A stretch of 6,158 nt of DNA from DASXTB01 sp036505615 (GTDB lineage Bacteria > Acidobacteriota > UBA6911 > JACQSX01), in NCBI GenBank assembly GCA_036505615.1, contig DASXTB010000364.1, forward strand, positions 1 through 6,158. Reading direction: 5' to 3'. Position 1 is the first letter of the stretch. Each line of letters starts with the position of its first letter. Below the pieces are notes generated by a model, which did not search any database, was not told the origin of the DNA, and was given only the letters and a program-made list of their open reading frames with translations. Below, in pieces: positions 1-5,794 of the stretch. Position numbers and translations under genes: made by a program.

Positions 1-57
1 ATTTGGCTATCGTAAGACCAAATGTGCGAAGAGAACTTCATACTAATGAATAGCGAC

Positions 58-90
58 GATTGACAACAAATGACGAATGACAAATGACGC
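58..90. repeat. Short ATGACRA heptamer tandem repeat
   Basis: Three consecutive 7-bp units (ATGACGA, ATGACAA, ATGACGC) lie at 70-90, with a degenerate TTGACAAC unit before them. The period and position, next to another heptamer array, match the other spacer arrays of this window. The rest of 1-57 shows nothing beyond a weak 6-bp inverted repeat (1-6 with 18-23). Confidence 0.55.
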
Positions 91-93
91 TGT

Positions 94-149
94 TCCTGCC
101 TTCTGCCTTCTGCCTTCTGCCTCCTGCCTCCTGCTTCCTGCTTCCTGCT
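94..149. repeat. Heptanucleotide tandem array (YYCTGCY, 8 units) at the stop of the FAD oxidase gene
   Basis: Eight uninterrupted 7-bp units run from 94 to 149: TCCTGCC, then TTCTGCC three times, TCCTGCC, and TCCTGCT three times. The array ends on the first base of the stop codon (149-151, read on the minus strand), so on the mRNA it starts where translation ends. Variants are grouped along the array, as expected from local duplication of units. It resembles the heptanucleotide STRR repeats known from cyanobacteria in period only; its function is unknown. Confidence 0.9.
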
Positions 150-1582
150 TACAGCCCTAACTTCCCCGGACAAAGAATCCCCTTCGGATCTACACCCTTC
201 TTGATGCGGCGAAGCATATCCAGGGCCGGGCCGTATTGGGCGCGCATGAAGGGAGCCAGCCGCAGACCCACGCCATGATGATCGTTCATGACGGCACCGG
301 CGGCCAGGGCCGCCTTCACTCCGTCGCCAATGATCTTGTCATGCAATGCCTTGGCCTTGCGCAGATCCGAGGGGCCGACTGGAATCTTCATGCGCGCGTA
401 AATCATCGACCCCCATTCGTACCAGTGCGACAGATGCGTGGTCAATTGCAGATTCCATTTTGGGGCAACCGCGGCGCGGATGGCGCGGGTTGTGGCATTG
501 TAGACTTCCTCAATGCAGGAAAAGTCAGCCACTACATCGACTGTTCCCCATATGCTCGGTAACTCCGGGGCGTAGGGCGGATAATAAAAAACATAGCGGC
601 GCTCCCACCATGTCTCGGATACAGCGGCAGGCAGTTCGCGGCCGCCGGCGCGGCGGCAAGCCTCCGACGCTTTTTGCGCTTCCAGCTCCACAAGGTCGGG
701 GAATTCTCCGTCAAAAACCATCACCAGCGTGGCATCAGTGAGCGGTTTCTCCACTGCGCGTGCCAGGCTGTGTGACGCTGCGTGCTTGTCATACAGGCGC
801 ATGGTAGAGGGACGCAAGCCGCGAATCATCATCACCCGTCCTGCTTCGATTCCATGCGAGAGCTTCGCAAAGGAGAAGGCGGAAAAAATTCGCGCCTTGG
901 GGAGCGCGCGCAGCTTGACAGTTGCTGCGGTAACGATGCCAAGTGTCCCTTCGGCGCCAACCAGCAATTGAGTCAGTTCAGGACCGACTGCATGGCGTGG
1001 TACGGCGGGGGTATGAACCAGCGCTCCGGTTGGAGTAACAAACTCCAGGCTCAGCACATGATCTTCGATCTTCCCATACTTGGTCGAAAGCACGCCCGAA
1101 CCACGGGCCGCAATACATCCACCAATGGTGGCCCATTCCGTCGAGGCGGGATAGTGCGTGAAAGATAAACCGCGCTTGTTTAGCTCAGACTCAAAATCAC
1201 GGCAAACCTTCCCGGCTTCCACCACGCAGGTAAGAGATTTCTCGTCGATCGCGCGCACTCGATTCAGTTGCCGGAGGTCGACAATAATTCCTCCCCGGTC
1301 GGCATTGGCCGCGCCCTGCACTCCGCTTCCTCCTCCCCAGGGGGTAATTGGAACCCGCAACTTGTTTGCCAGGCGCACGACCGCGGCAACCTGGTCTGGC
1401 GTGCTGACACGAACCGCCACGTCAGGCCGGCTCAGCGGACGCCCCGCGGCTGCCGCGGCAATAGCGAACCAGTACTGGTCGCCAGCGTAGCGCGAGCGCG
1501 CTTCGTCGTGTGCCAAAACATTCTTGGAGCCGGCGATTCTTACAAGAGAAGAAAAGAGACGATTCTCGGAGACAAGCGCCAT
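149..1582 (-). CDS. FAD-binding oxidase/dehydrogenase (GlcD / alkylglycerone-phosphate synthase-like, COG0277)
   Basis: This 477-residue protein is probably a cytosolic flavoenzyme of the vanillyl-alcohol-oxidase fold that oxidises a 2-hydroxy acid or related alcohol. The FAD_binding_4 domain spans roughly residues 45-228. It contains the FAD-pyrophosphate loop PWGGGSGVQG (81-90), the TIGG turn (152-155) and GAEGTLGIVT (209-218). The FAD-oxidase C-terminal domain follows, with RPSTMRLYD (257-265), a His pair in NDHHGVG (433-439) and the closing DPKGILCPGKLGL (465-477). The His pair and RLYD segment recall alkyldihydroxyacetonephosphate synthase, but bacterial D-lactate/glycolate-type dehydrogenases share this C-terminus, so the substrate is open. 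Length is normal and the protein looks intact. The ATG at 1582 is the first in frame (TGA about 30 bp upstream); no Shine-Dalgarno is visible. It is last in the co-oriented gene row, 280 bp after the creatininase-family gene, with a palindromic repeat filling most of that gap. Confidence 0.93.
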   Translation of the reverse strand: MALVSENRLFSSLVRIAGSKNVLAHDEARSRYAGDQYWFAIAAAAAGRPLSRPDVAVRVSTPDQVAAVVRLANKLRVPITPWGGGSGVQGAANADRGGIIVDLRQLNRVRAIDEKSLTCVVEAGKVCRDFESELNKRGLSFTHYPASTEWATIGGCIAARGSGVLSTKYGKIEDHVLSLEFVTPTGALVHTPAVPRHAVGPELTQLLVGAEGTLGIVTAATVKLRALPKARIFSAFSFAKLSHGIEAGRVMMIRGLRPSTMRLYDKHAASHSLARAVEKPLTDATLVMVFDGEFPDLVELEAQKASEACRRAGGRELPAAVSETWWERRYVFYYPPYAPELPSIWGTVDVVADFSCIEEVYNATTRAIRAAVAPKWNLQLTTHLSHWYEWGSMIYARMKIPVGPSDLRKAKALHDKIIGDGVKAALAAGAVMNDHHGVGLRLAPFMRAQYGPALDMLRRIKKGVDPKGILCPGKLGL

Positions 1583-1604
1583 GTATTTGTTTTGGGATAT
1601 TCAG

Positions 1605-1774
1605 GCCCGAAGGGCCACTATTACGTAGACCCGTCCGCCAGGGCGGGTTTAATGACCATCTCGAATTCGGAGTTCCGTAGGACCGACATATGTCGCACCT
1701 TCGGCGCTCCCGTTCAATTATGACTCCGTTCCCCGCCCTGACGGGCGGATCTACCTAATAGCGGCCCTTCGGGC
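1605..1774. repeat. 170-bp imperfect palindromic element (MITE-like)
   Basis: The 43-bp arms 1605-1647 and 1732-1774 are reverse complements at 38 of 43 positions. Each arm ends in a small hairpin with a GAA/TTC triloop (GCCC-GAA-GGGC at 1605-1615). The right arm also holds its own 6-bp hairpin with a TGAC loop (1733-1748). Between the arms lies a perfect 12-bp palindrome, CGACATATGTCG (1684-1695). The element has no open frame of note and starts only 22 bp before the FAD oxidase ATG, so it occupies that gene's leader or promoter region. No target-site duplication was recognised. A non-autonomous mobile element is the best guess; a structured leader RNA is the alternative. Confidence 0.7.
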
Positions 1775-1830
1775 GTCCCCCCCTTTGTGGTTCCCTTCAG
1801 CAATAGGGACACAACGGACACGGAACCGGA

Positions 1831-1860
1831 ACTCGAAACCTGAAACTTGAAACTCGAAAC
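1831..1860. repeat. ACYYGAA heptamer array at the stop of the creatininase-family gene
   Basis: Four 7-bp units (ACTCGAA, ACCTGAA, ACTTGAA, ACTCGAA) run 1831-1858, followed by AC and the stop codon at 1863-1865. Degenerate units continue to the left (ACCGGAA near 1825). The family is the reverse complement of the TTCNAGT array on the other side of the same gene (2819-2846). Confidence 0.8.
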
Positions 1861-1862
1861 TT

Positions 1863-2780
1863 TTACCAGGCCTTCGCCACGGTCCAATCGCGGTTCTTCA
1901 CGGTTACTTTGACCTTCTCCAGTTCCGCGACGGCATCGATCAGGTGCTGCGCAAAACGGTCAAAGGCGAGGTTCCCTTTTTCTGCTGAGCCGCGCTGCGG
2001 CACTCCCATCACGCCCGAATCGGTGAACTCTTCGTGGTCAAAGGGAAAATGAAAATACTGATACCCTTGAAACTCAGCGTCGGGCATACCGTCCTTTTTC
2101 TCCCACGTTTTGCCAAGCCAGCGGGGCGCGTGCGCTTTGTCAACCTTAGCTCGATCCATGCGCACCAGTTTCGGATTGTGAGCCAGGCATTGCGACGTTT
2201 CCAGCTCTCCGGCGTGCCAGCCTGGAGTCTCTTCGGGCGGGCCCTCGAGCACGTCCTTAAGCATTCCGATGTAGCGCTCCGCATAAGGCTTGTAGTAGCA
2301 GATGAGCGCTCCCGTTTCATAGCGCAGGCGCCGGAGCACAGGGTCAATCACCTTCACGTTGGAGCCGTGGCCGTTGACAAAAATCAAGCGGTTAAATCCG
2401 TGGTGGATCAGGCTGCGGCCGACATCGTAGATAACATTCAGATAGGTGTCGGCGCGCAGCGTGATCGTACCCGTCCCAAAACCTGGAGCGCGCATATGTT
2501 GGGGCGAGTATCCGAGCCAGAGAGTCGGCGTGTAAAGAATACCCGCTCGTTCTCCGGCGCGCCGAGCTACTTCCGACGACGTGATCGTGTCGCAGTAAAG
2601 GGGCAGATGGGGACCGTGCTGCTCCAGGCTGGCCTTGGGAATCAAAATCGTGTCGGAGTATTTCAGGTACTCCTGGACGTCCACATAGGCCAGATCCCCC
2701 AGACAGAACGAGGGGAAGTCGAGCGCCTTGGTTTTCCGCGCTTTGGCGCCATTAGTTTTGCGAAGAGCTTTGGCAGGCAT
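1863..2780 (-). CDS. Creatininase-family metal-dependent amidohydrolase
   Basis: This 305-residue protein belongs to the creatininase superfamily (PF02633), cytosolic hydrolases with a two-metal centre that open cyclic amides or related rings. Family signatures are E-Q-H-G-P-H-L-P-x3-D (E53, H55, H58, D64), NGHGSN (136-141) and HAGELETS (189-196). By family knowledge E53, H55, D64, H138 and probably E192 bind the metals. Creatininase itself has a Glu two residues after the NGH histidine; here that position is Ser140, so true creatinine hydrolysis is unlikely. Other members act on formamidopyrimidines, mycofactocin precursor peptide (MftE) or, as I recall for Thermotoga IolN, a diketo-inositol. 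Residues 1-19 form an Ala/Lys/Arg-rich basic tail before the fold. The start is well supported by AAGGAGG five bases upstream of the ATG. It lies 393 bp after the Tm-1-like gene and is bracketed by inverted heptamer arrays. Confidence 0.92.
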   Translation of the reverse strand: MPAKALRKTNGAKARKTKALDFPSFCLGDLAYVDVQEYLKYSDTILIPKASLEQHGPHLPLYCDTITSSEVARRAGERAGILYTPTLWLGYSPQHMRAPGFGTGTITLRADTYLNVIYDVGRSLIHHGFNRLIFVNGHGSNVKVIDPVLRRLRYETGALICYYKPYAERYIGMLKDVLEGPPEETPGWHAGELETSQCLAHNPKLVRMDRAKVDKAHAPRWLGKTWEKKDGMPDAEFQGYQYFHFPFDHEEFTDSGVMGVPQRGSAEKGNLAFDRFAQHLIDAVAELEKVKVTVKNRDWTVAKAW

Positions 2781-2785
2781 GAAAC

Positions 2786-2792
2786 CCTCCTT
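2786..2792 (-). promoter_or_regulatory. Shine-Dalgarno of the creatininase-family gene
   Basis: On the minus strand AAGGAGG lies five bases (GTTTC) before the ATG at 2780. This is the strongest ribosome-binding site in the window and fixes the start so that the basic N-terminal tail is included. Confidence 0.85.
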
Positions 2793-2818
2793 CTAAGCAA
2801 GAAAGTCTATTCTTCAGT

Positions 2819-2846
2819 TTCGAGTTTCGAGTTTCAAGTTTCCAGT
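2819..2846. repeat. TTCNAGT heptamer array upstream of the creatininase-family gene
   Basis: Four 7-bp units (TTCGAGT twice, TTCAAGT, TTCCAGT) run in phase, with degenerate units at 2813-2818 and 2851-2865. The family is the reverse complement of the ACYYGAA array at 1831-1858. For example, the 19 bp at 1842-1860 match this array inverted. The array begins about 38 bp upstream of the start codon, within the likely leader. Confidence 0.8.
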
Positions 2847-2941
2847 TAGGTTCCCAGTTTGAAGTTGTGGAGTTCGGTTTGCAAGCGGGAGTTCGCAGCA
2901 GGGAAAGAATCTCAACTCGAAACTCGTCGGCTATCTGTAGG

Positions 2942-3127
2942 GGCGGCACGCGAGCCGCCTCTCAGCCCGCGAAGCGGGCACTGGAGTTTGGACATTTTGG
3001 AGAGACGGCCGGTGGGCCGTCTCCCGCACAATCTTTCATCGTGCAGGAGACGCCCCACGGGGCGTCTCTCCAGTAGCGCCGCTTCGCGGCGCCTTGTCCG
3101 CGAAGCGGACAAGCCCGCGAAGCGGGC
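2942..3127. repeat. Cluster of perfect GAA-triloop hairpins around repeat copy A
   Basis: A packed series of perfect stems: 2942-2947/2954-2959 (6 bp); 2965-2970/2974-2979 (GCCCGC stem, GAA loop); the two hairpins of core copy A; 3076-3082/3086-3092 (7 bp, TTC loop); 3093-3101/3105-3113 (9-bp CTTGTCCGC stem, GAA loop); and 3113-3118/3122-3127 (GCCCGC stem, GAA loop again). On the mRNA they fall just after the Tm-1-like stop codon at 3176-3174, where they could shield the 3' end or slow transcription. No T-run follows any stem. Confidence 0.75.
2981..3093 (+). repeat. 113-bp dispersed repeat, copy A (REPIN-like core 2998-3072)
   Basis: The sequence is the reverse complement of 5681-5793 with 110 of 113 positions identical. 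Two of the three differences fall in a hairpin loop. Its 75-bp centre (2998-3072) ends in the inverted repeat TGGAGAGACG / CGTCTCTCCA. It contains two hairpins, 3002-3010/3015-3023 and 3047-3055/3060-3068, each a 9-bp stem with a 4-base loop. The segment between them pairs at 10 of 11 bases (GTCTCCCGCAC with GTGCAGGAGAC). Two REP-like hairpins in opposite orientation around a short spacer is the layout of REPINs, which RAYT transposases are thought to move; no RAYT gene is in the window. Confidence 0.85.
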
Positions 3128-3173
3128 ATCCAGCATCTAGCCCCGGGCGCCGCGAAGCGGAGTTCAGGGCGAG

Positions 3174-4439
3174 CTATTGACTCTTCTCAGAGTCCATCAG
3201 CCGCAGCGTTTCCCCGAGCACAACATCGGCAAACAAATCATCATTGATGTGAGCATCCACCTCGCGATATTGAATCTGCGGCTGCAGCCGAGATCGCAGC
3301 TCTTCCTGACAGGCATGATTGATCTCCGGATCCCAGAACGCGCCTCCTTCCTTGTCCATGATCGAACCACCACGCAGTGGCACCACGACCGACACTGGGC
3401 CCCGCGCGGCATTAAGTTTGTTTGCAAGGAATCGCGTCGCTTCCAACTGCTCTGGGCGGGTTAGGCGCACCAGCGTGAATTCGGGGTTGTGATAGTAGGT
3501 CGGCCGGTCATGGTATTTGTCAGGAATTTCATGCTTCGCTCCAAAAACCACAAAGTCCAGGCAGCCCGGAACTATCACTTGCGGCAGCCCCGCAAGGCCG
3601 GCAGCATCGAGCCGCGCGGGTCCACCCACATGAAAGCCGCCCGCGACGTGCCCAGCCACTTCGCTCAGAGTGTAGTCGAGAACGCCGTCAAAGAGTCCTT
3701 GGGCAATCAGTTCTTCCATAGCCGGTCCCCCGACTCCGTTGGCGTGGAAGATGATAAAGTCCAGCTCCCGCTCCTCGATCTGAGGCTTAATGCGCATCAG
3801 AGGCCGCGTGGTATTTCCAAGCATGGTGGCAGCGATCGACTTTCTGGGCCGGCGGCCCGATTCCTTGAACGGCCCCGCCCTTCCGGCTTCGGCCCGTTCT
3901 TCATAAGCCTTCGCCATTCCGGCAATGGCGGCAGCGGCGTTGTCAAAAATCTGCATGCTCACGTCATTCAAGCCCAGAATGTCGACAACCGAATGCATCA
4001 CTACGATGTCCTTGGTCCCCACAAACGGACCAAAGCGGCGGTGACCTGAAGCGAGCGGAGAGACAATGAGCTTGGGCACTCCCACCGGCAGGGCTTTCAT
4101 CGCGGCCGCAGCCAAAACGGCTCCTTCCGCTCCTCCCAGGGAAGCCAGGCCGTGGATTTTTCCCGCCGCGAAGAGATCGAGCGCAATCCTTCGGACACCC
4201 TTAAGCATCTGCTCGATGGCTGTGCCCCGGCTTCCAGCGTTGCGCAGCGCCTGGATTGTAGAGCCTGCCGCCCGGGCAACATCGCTCCGAGCAAAGTCAG
4301 GTTGCAGGCCGTCAGCCTCTCCAAGAATTCCGGAGTCCAGGACGAGCGTTTCGCACCCGCACGCACGCACGCGATCCCGCAGGTAGGCCGTCTCGGGGCC
4401 TTTAGTATCCAGCGTTCCGATCAGCAGAACAGTAGCCAT
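3174..4439 (-). CDS. Tm-1-like ATP-binding domain protein (UPF0261)
   Basis: This 421-residue protein matches the full usual length of the UPF0261 / Tm-1-like family (PF06792), named after the N-terminal, ATP-binding part of the tomato Tm-1 resistance protein. Recognisable pieces are the N-terminal GTLDTKG (8-14), LGGAEG (101-106), the PKLIVSP strand (122-128), FHANGVGGPAMEEL (231-244), PGCLDF (291-296) and HNPEFTLVRLT (317-327). These suit two Rossmann-like halves joined near residues 185-200. The glycine-rich turns probably bind nucleotide phosphates; the reaction in bacteria is not established. In plants, and often in bacteria, the partner is a PEP-mutase-like TIM barrel (PF09370); none is present here. 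The start ATG at 4439 is forced by GTLDTKG at residue 8, yet no Shine-Dalgarno precedes it, because a heptamer array begins three bases upstream. It sits 252 bp after the epimerase gene. Confidence 0.92.
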   Translation of the reverse strand: MATVLLIGTLDTKGPETAYLRDRVRACGCETLVLDSGILGEADGLQPDFARSDVARAAGSTIQALRNAGSRGTAIEQMLKGVRRIALDLFAAGKIHGLASLGGAEGAVLAAAAMKALPVGVPKLIVSPLASGHRRFGPFVGTKDIVVMHSVVDILGLNDVSMQIFDNAAAAIAGMAKAYEERAEAGRAGPFKESGRRPRKSIAATMLGNTTRPLMRIKPQIEERELDFIIFHANGVGGPAMEELIAQGLFDGVLDYTLSEVAGHVAGGFHVGGPARLDAAGLAGLPQVIVPGCLDFVVFGAKHEIPDKYHDRPTYYHNPEFTLVRLTRPEQLEATRFLANKLNAARGPVSVVVPLRGGSIMDKEGGAFWDPEINHACQEELRSRLQPQIQYREVDAHINDDLFADVVLGETLRLMDSEKSQ

Positions 4440-4442
4440 TTT

Positions 4443-4497
4443 GAATGTGGAATGCGGAATCGAATTGCGAATCGCGGATTGCGGATTGCGGATTATT
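4443..4497. repeat. GATTGCG-type heptamer array upstream of the Tm-1-like gene
   Basis: The units are GAATGTG, GAATGCG, a 5-base and an 8-base variant, AATCGCG, GATTGCG twice, and a partial GATTATT. The array starts three bases from the start codon, so it is the translation-initiation region of the Tm-1-like gene. More degenerate units continue to about 4530. It is the same family, inverted, as the array at 4633-4689. Confidence 0.8.
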
Positions 4498-4632
4498 GAA
4501 CGGCGGATTTCGAAGCGTGAATCGCGGATGACCCGAACCAGGATTTAAATACAGCATAGAGGCAACGAGACTGTGGATCCAGTTGGAATTCGACCGTCGA
4601 ACTGCGCGAAAGTCCCGCGGTTGCTGAATCGG

Positions 4633-4689
4633 CAATCTGCAATTCACAATCCGCAATTGGATATTCCGCATTCAGCATTCCGCATTTTG
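4633..4689. repeat. CAATCCG/CATTCCG heptamer array at the stop of the epimerase gene
   Basis: Eight units run from 4633 to 4689: CAATCTG, CAATTCA, CAATCCG, CAATTGG, an 8-base ATATTCCG, CATTCAG, CATTCCG and CATTTTG. The array ends two bases from the stop codon (4692-4694). Its reverse complement (CGGATTG) is the unit of the array at 4443-4497, so the two could pair across the spacer. The 135 bp between them (4498-4632) show no gene and no convincing promoter. Confidence 0.8.
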
Positions 4690-4691
4690 AA

Positions 4692-5570
4692 TTATGCGCC
4701 GCAGGCTTTCAGGTGCTTGATGGTGTTTGCAACGTGTCGCGAGTACTGATCGTCGCTCATCAGGTCGCTGCCGTGGTCGCGGATGAATTTCAATTCGGCT
4801 TCCGTTGCCTTCGTCCCGGCGTCCTGATCCTGGCGGCGCAGAGGCGAACGGTCAAATGGGACGACAAATTCGCCGGTCAGGTAACCAGTGTAGCCAGCCT
4901 TTTTCAAGGTGGCGATCAGTTTCTTCCAATCCCATGACCCTTCTCCGGGCGGTCGGCGATTGTTGTCCGCCACGTGAAAGTCGACCAGCTTCTTGCCGGT
5001 GTTGAGAACGGCCTGATAGGGATCCACCTCTTCAATATTTATGTGAAAGGCGTCAAGGGTAACGCCGATGCCTTCGCCGGTTTCTTCGGCGAGACGAAGC
5101 GCCTGATCGTGGCGATTCAGGAAATTGGTCTCAAATCGATTGAGGGGCTCCAGTCCGATGCGAATCTTCAGCCTGCGGGCGTGCTTGGCTACCGTCCGCA
5201 GACCTTCCACCGCCCATGCCCATTCGGTGTCCGGATCCGCCATCGCCTTGATCTTTCCCACCTCGCTCGGGACCAGACAGAAGATTTCGCCGCCTAGTTC
5301 GTGCACCATATCGAGGCATTCTTTGAGATAGGTGACCGTCATTTCGCGATAATAAGGGTCCCCATGGATAAGGTCGCGTCCTCCCAGCATGATGCTCACC
5401 GAGCCCCAGCATTCGAGCTTATATTTCTTCAACAGCGATCGTACCTCCTTAACGTCATATTTCCGGGGTTCACCCATGATCTCGATACCGTCGTAGTGAT
5501 AGCGATGAAGCCTGCTCAACGTCACTTCTATCGGCTCCGGGCGCATCCAGTTATGCATGCAGATTTTCAT
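4692..5570 (-). CDS. Sugar-phosphate isomerase/epimerase-type TIM barrel (D-tagatose 3-epimerase-like)
   Basis: This 292-residue protein of the xylose-isomerase-like TIM-barrel superfamily (AP_endonuc_2, COG1082) is predicted to epimerise or isomerise a keto-sugar or keto-sugar acid in the cytosol using one divalent metal. Counting from the chosen start, E141, D173, H199 and E234 line up with the metal ligands E152, D185, H211 and E246 of Pseudomonas cichorii D-tagatose 3-epimerase. E147, H176 and R205 match its substrate residues E158, H188 and R217. The spacing is preserved almost exactly. Motifs are GLEPLNRFE, LDAFH, DFHVAD followed by NNRRPPGEG, and GEF. Hydroxypyruvate isomerase or a 5-keto-gluconate epimerase (IolO type) are alternatives. 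I chose the ATG at 5570 because AGGAGA lies five bases upstream and the barrel begins there (MKICMHNW). ATG 5591 and TTG 5594 would add seven or eight residues but lack a Shine-Dalgarno. Confidence 0.92.
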   Translation of the reverse strand: MKICMHNWMRPEPIEVTLSRLHRYHYDGIEIMGEPRKYDVKEVRSLLKKYKLECWGSVSIMLGGRDLIHGDPYYREMTVTYLKECLDMVHELGGEIFCLVPSEVGKIKAMADPDTEWAWAVEGLRTVAKHARRLKIRIGLEPLNRFETNFLNRHDQALRLAEETGEGIGVTLDAFHINIEEVDPYQAVLNTGKKLVDFHVADNNRRPPGEGSWDWKKLIATLKKAGYTGYLTGEFVVPFDRSPLRRQDQDAGTKATEAELKFIRDHGSDLMSDDQYSRHVANTIKHLKACGA

Positions 5571-5575
5571 GGGAT

Positions 5576-5581
5576 TCTCCT
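5576..5581 (-). promoter_or_regulatory. Shine-Dalgarno deciding the epimerase start
   Basis: AGGAGA on the minus strand sits five bases (ATCCC) before the ATG at 5570. It would lie inside the coding region if ATG 5591 or TTG 5594 were the start, which argues for the shorter protein. Confidence 0.8.
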
Positions 5582-5659
5582 GTGCAGCCATCAACTCGGC
5601 TGCCAGCCGCAGTCAAAAAGGTGCTGCGAGGCTTGCCCGGCCGTTTGGAAGCCGGCGAA

Positions 5660-5678
5660 GCTGTCCCGAAGGGACAGC
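5660..5678. repeat. Perfect GAA-triloop hairpin, first copy
   Basis: GCTGTCCC (5660-5667), a GAA loop and GGGACAGC (5671-5678) form an 8-bp perfect stem. The same 19 bp recur at 5795-5813, so identical hairpins flank repeat copy B, two bases outside each end. Confidence 0.8.
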
Positions 5679-5680
5679 CG

Positions 5681-5793
5681 GGCGCCGCGAAGCGGCGCTA
5701 TTGGAGAGACGCCCCGTGGGGCGTCTCCTGCACGATGAAAGATTGTGCGGGAGACGGCCCTCAGGCCGTCTCTCCAAAATGTCCAAACTCCAG
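5681..5793 (-). repeat. 113-bp dispersed repeat, copy B (REPIN-like core 5702-5776)
   Basis: This is the inverted partner of copy A (2981-3093), with three mismatches. The two hairpins, the terminal TGGAGAGACG / CGTCTCTCCA repeat (5702-5711, 5767-5776) and the 7-bp GCGCCGC stem with GAA loop (5682-5698) are all kept. The hairpin corresponding to 3002-3023 has loop CTCA in place of the complement of GGTG, with its stem unchanged. Copies A and B together enclose the Tm-1-like and epimerase genes. Confidence 0.85.
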
Positions 5794-5794
5794 A

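Larger units (their letters stand above)
2781..3173. other. 393-bp repeat-filled spacer, no gene
   Basis: The gap between the Tm-1-like and creatininase-family genes holds, from left to right: a ribosome-binding site; the TTCNAGT array (2819-2846, degenerate to about 2865); a single ACTCGAA unit in the opposite sense (2915-2921), so that 2821-2833 and 2914-2926 are a perfect 13-bp inverted repeat; and a block of perfect hairpins around repeat copy A (2942-3127). Open frames here are by-products of the repeat. No convincing sigma-70 promoter or U-tract terminator was seen. Confidence 0.75.

Noticed and set aside
2034..2849. A 271-residue plus-strand open frame.
   Set aside because: It is opposite the creatininase-family gene, whose motifs are unmistakable, and it resembles no family. 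It is a GC-rich antisense shadow.
4537..4580. A possible minus-strand promoter (TTGCCT and an AT-rich TATTTAAAT) before the Tm-1-like gene.
   Set aside because: The two boxes are only about 9 bases apart and no better -35 box lies at 16-18 bases, so it is not supported.
94..4689. Heptamer arrays considered as CRISPR or VNTR loci.
   Set aside because: Units are only 7 bp with no spacers between them, and no cas gene is present; they are simple tandem repeats.
5571..5594. A longer epimerase beginning at TTG 5594 or ATG 5591.
   Set aside because: The Shine-Dalgarno AGGAGA lies downstream of both and correctly placed for ATG 5570, where the barrel's first strand begins.
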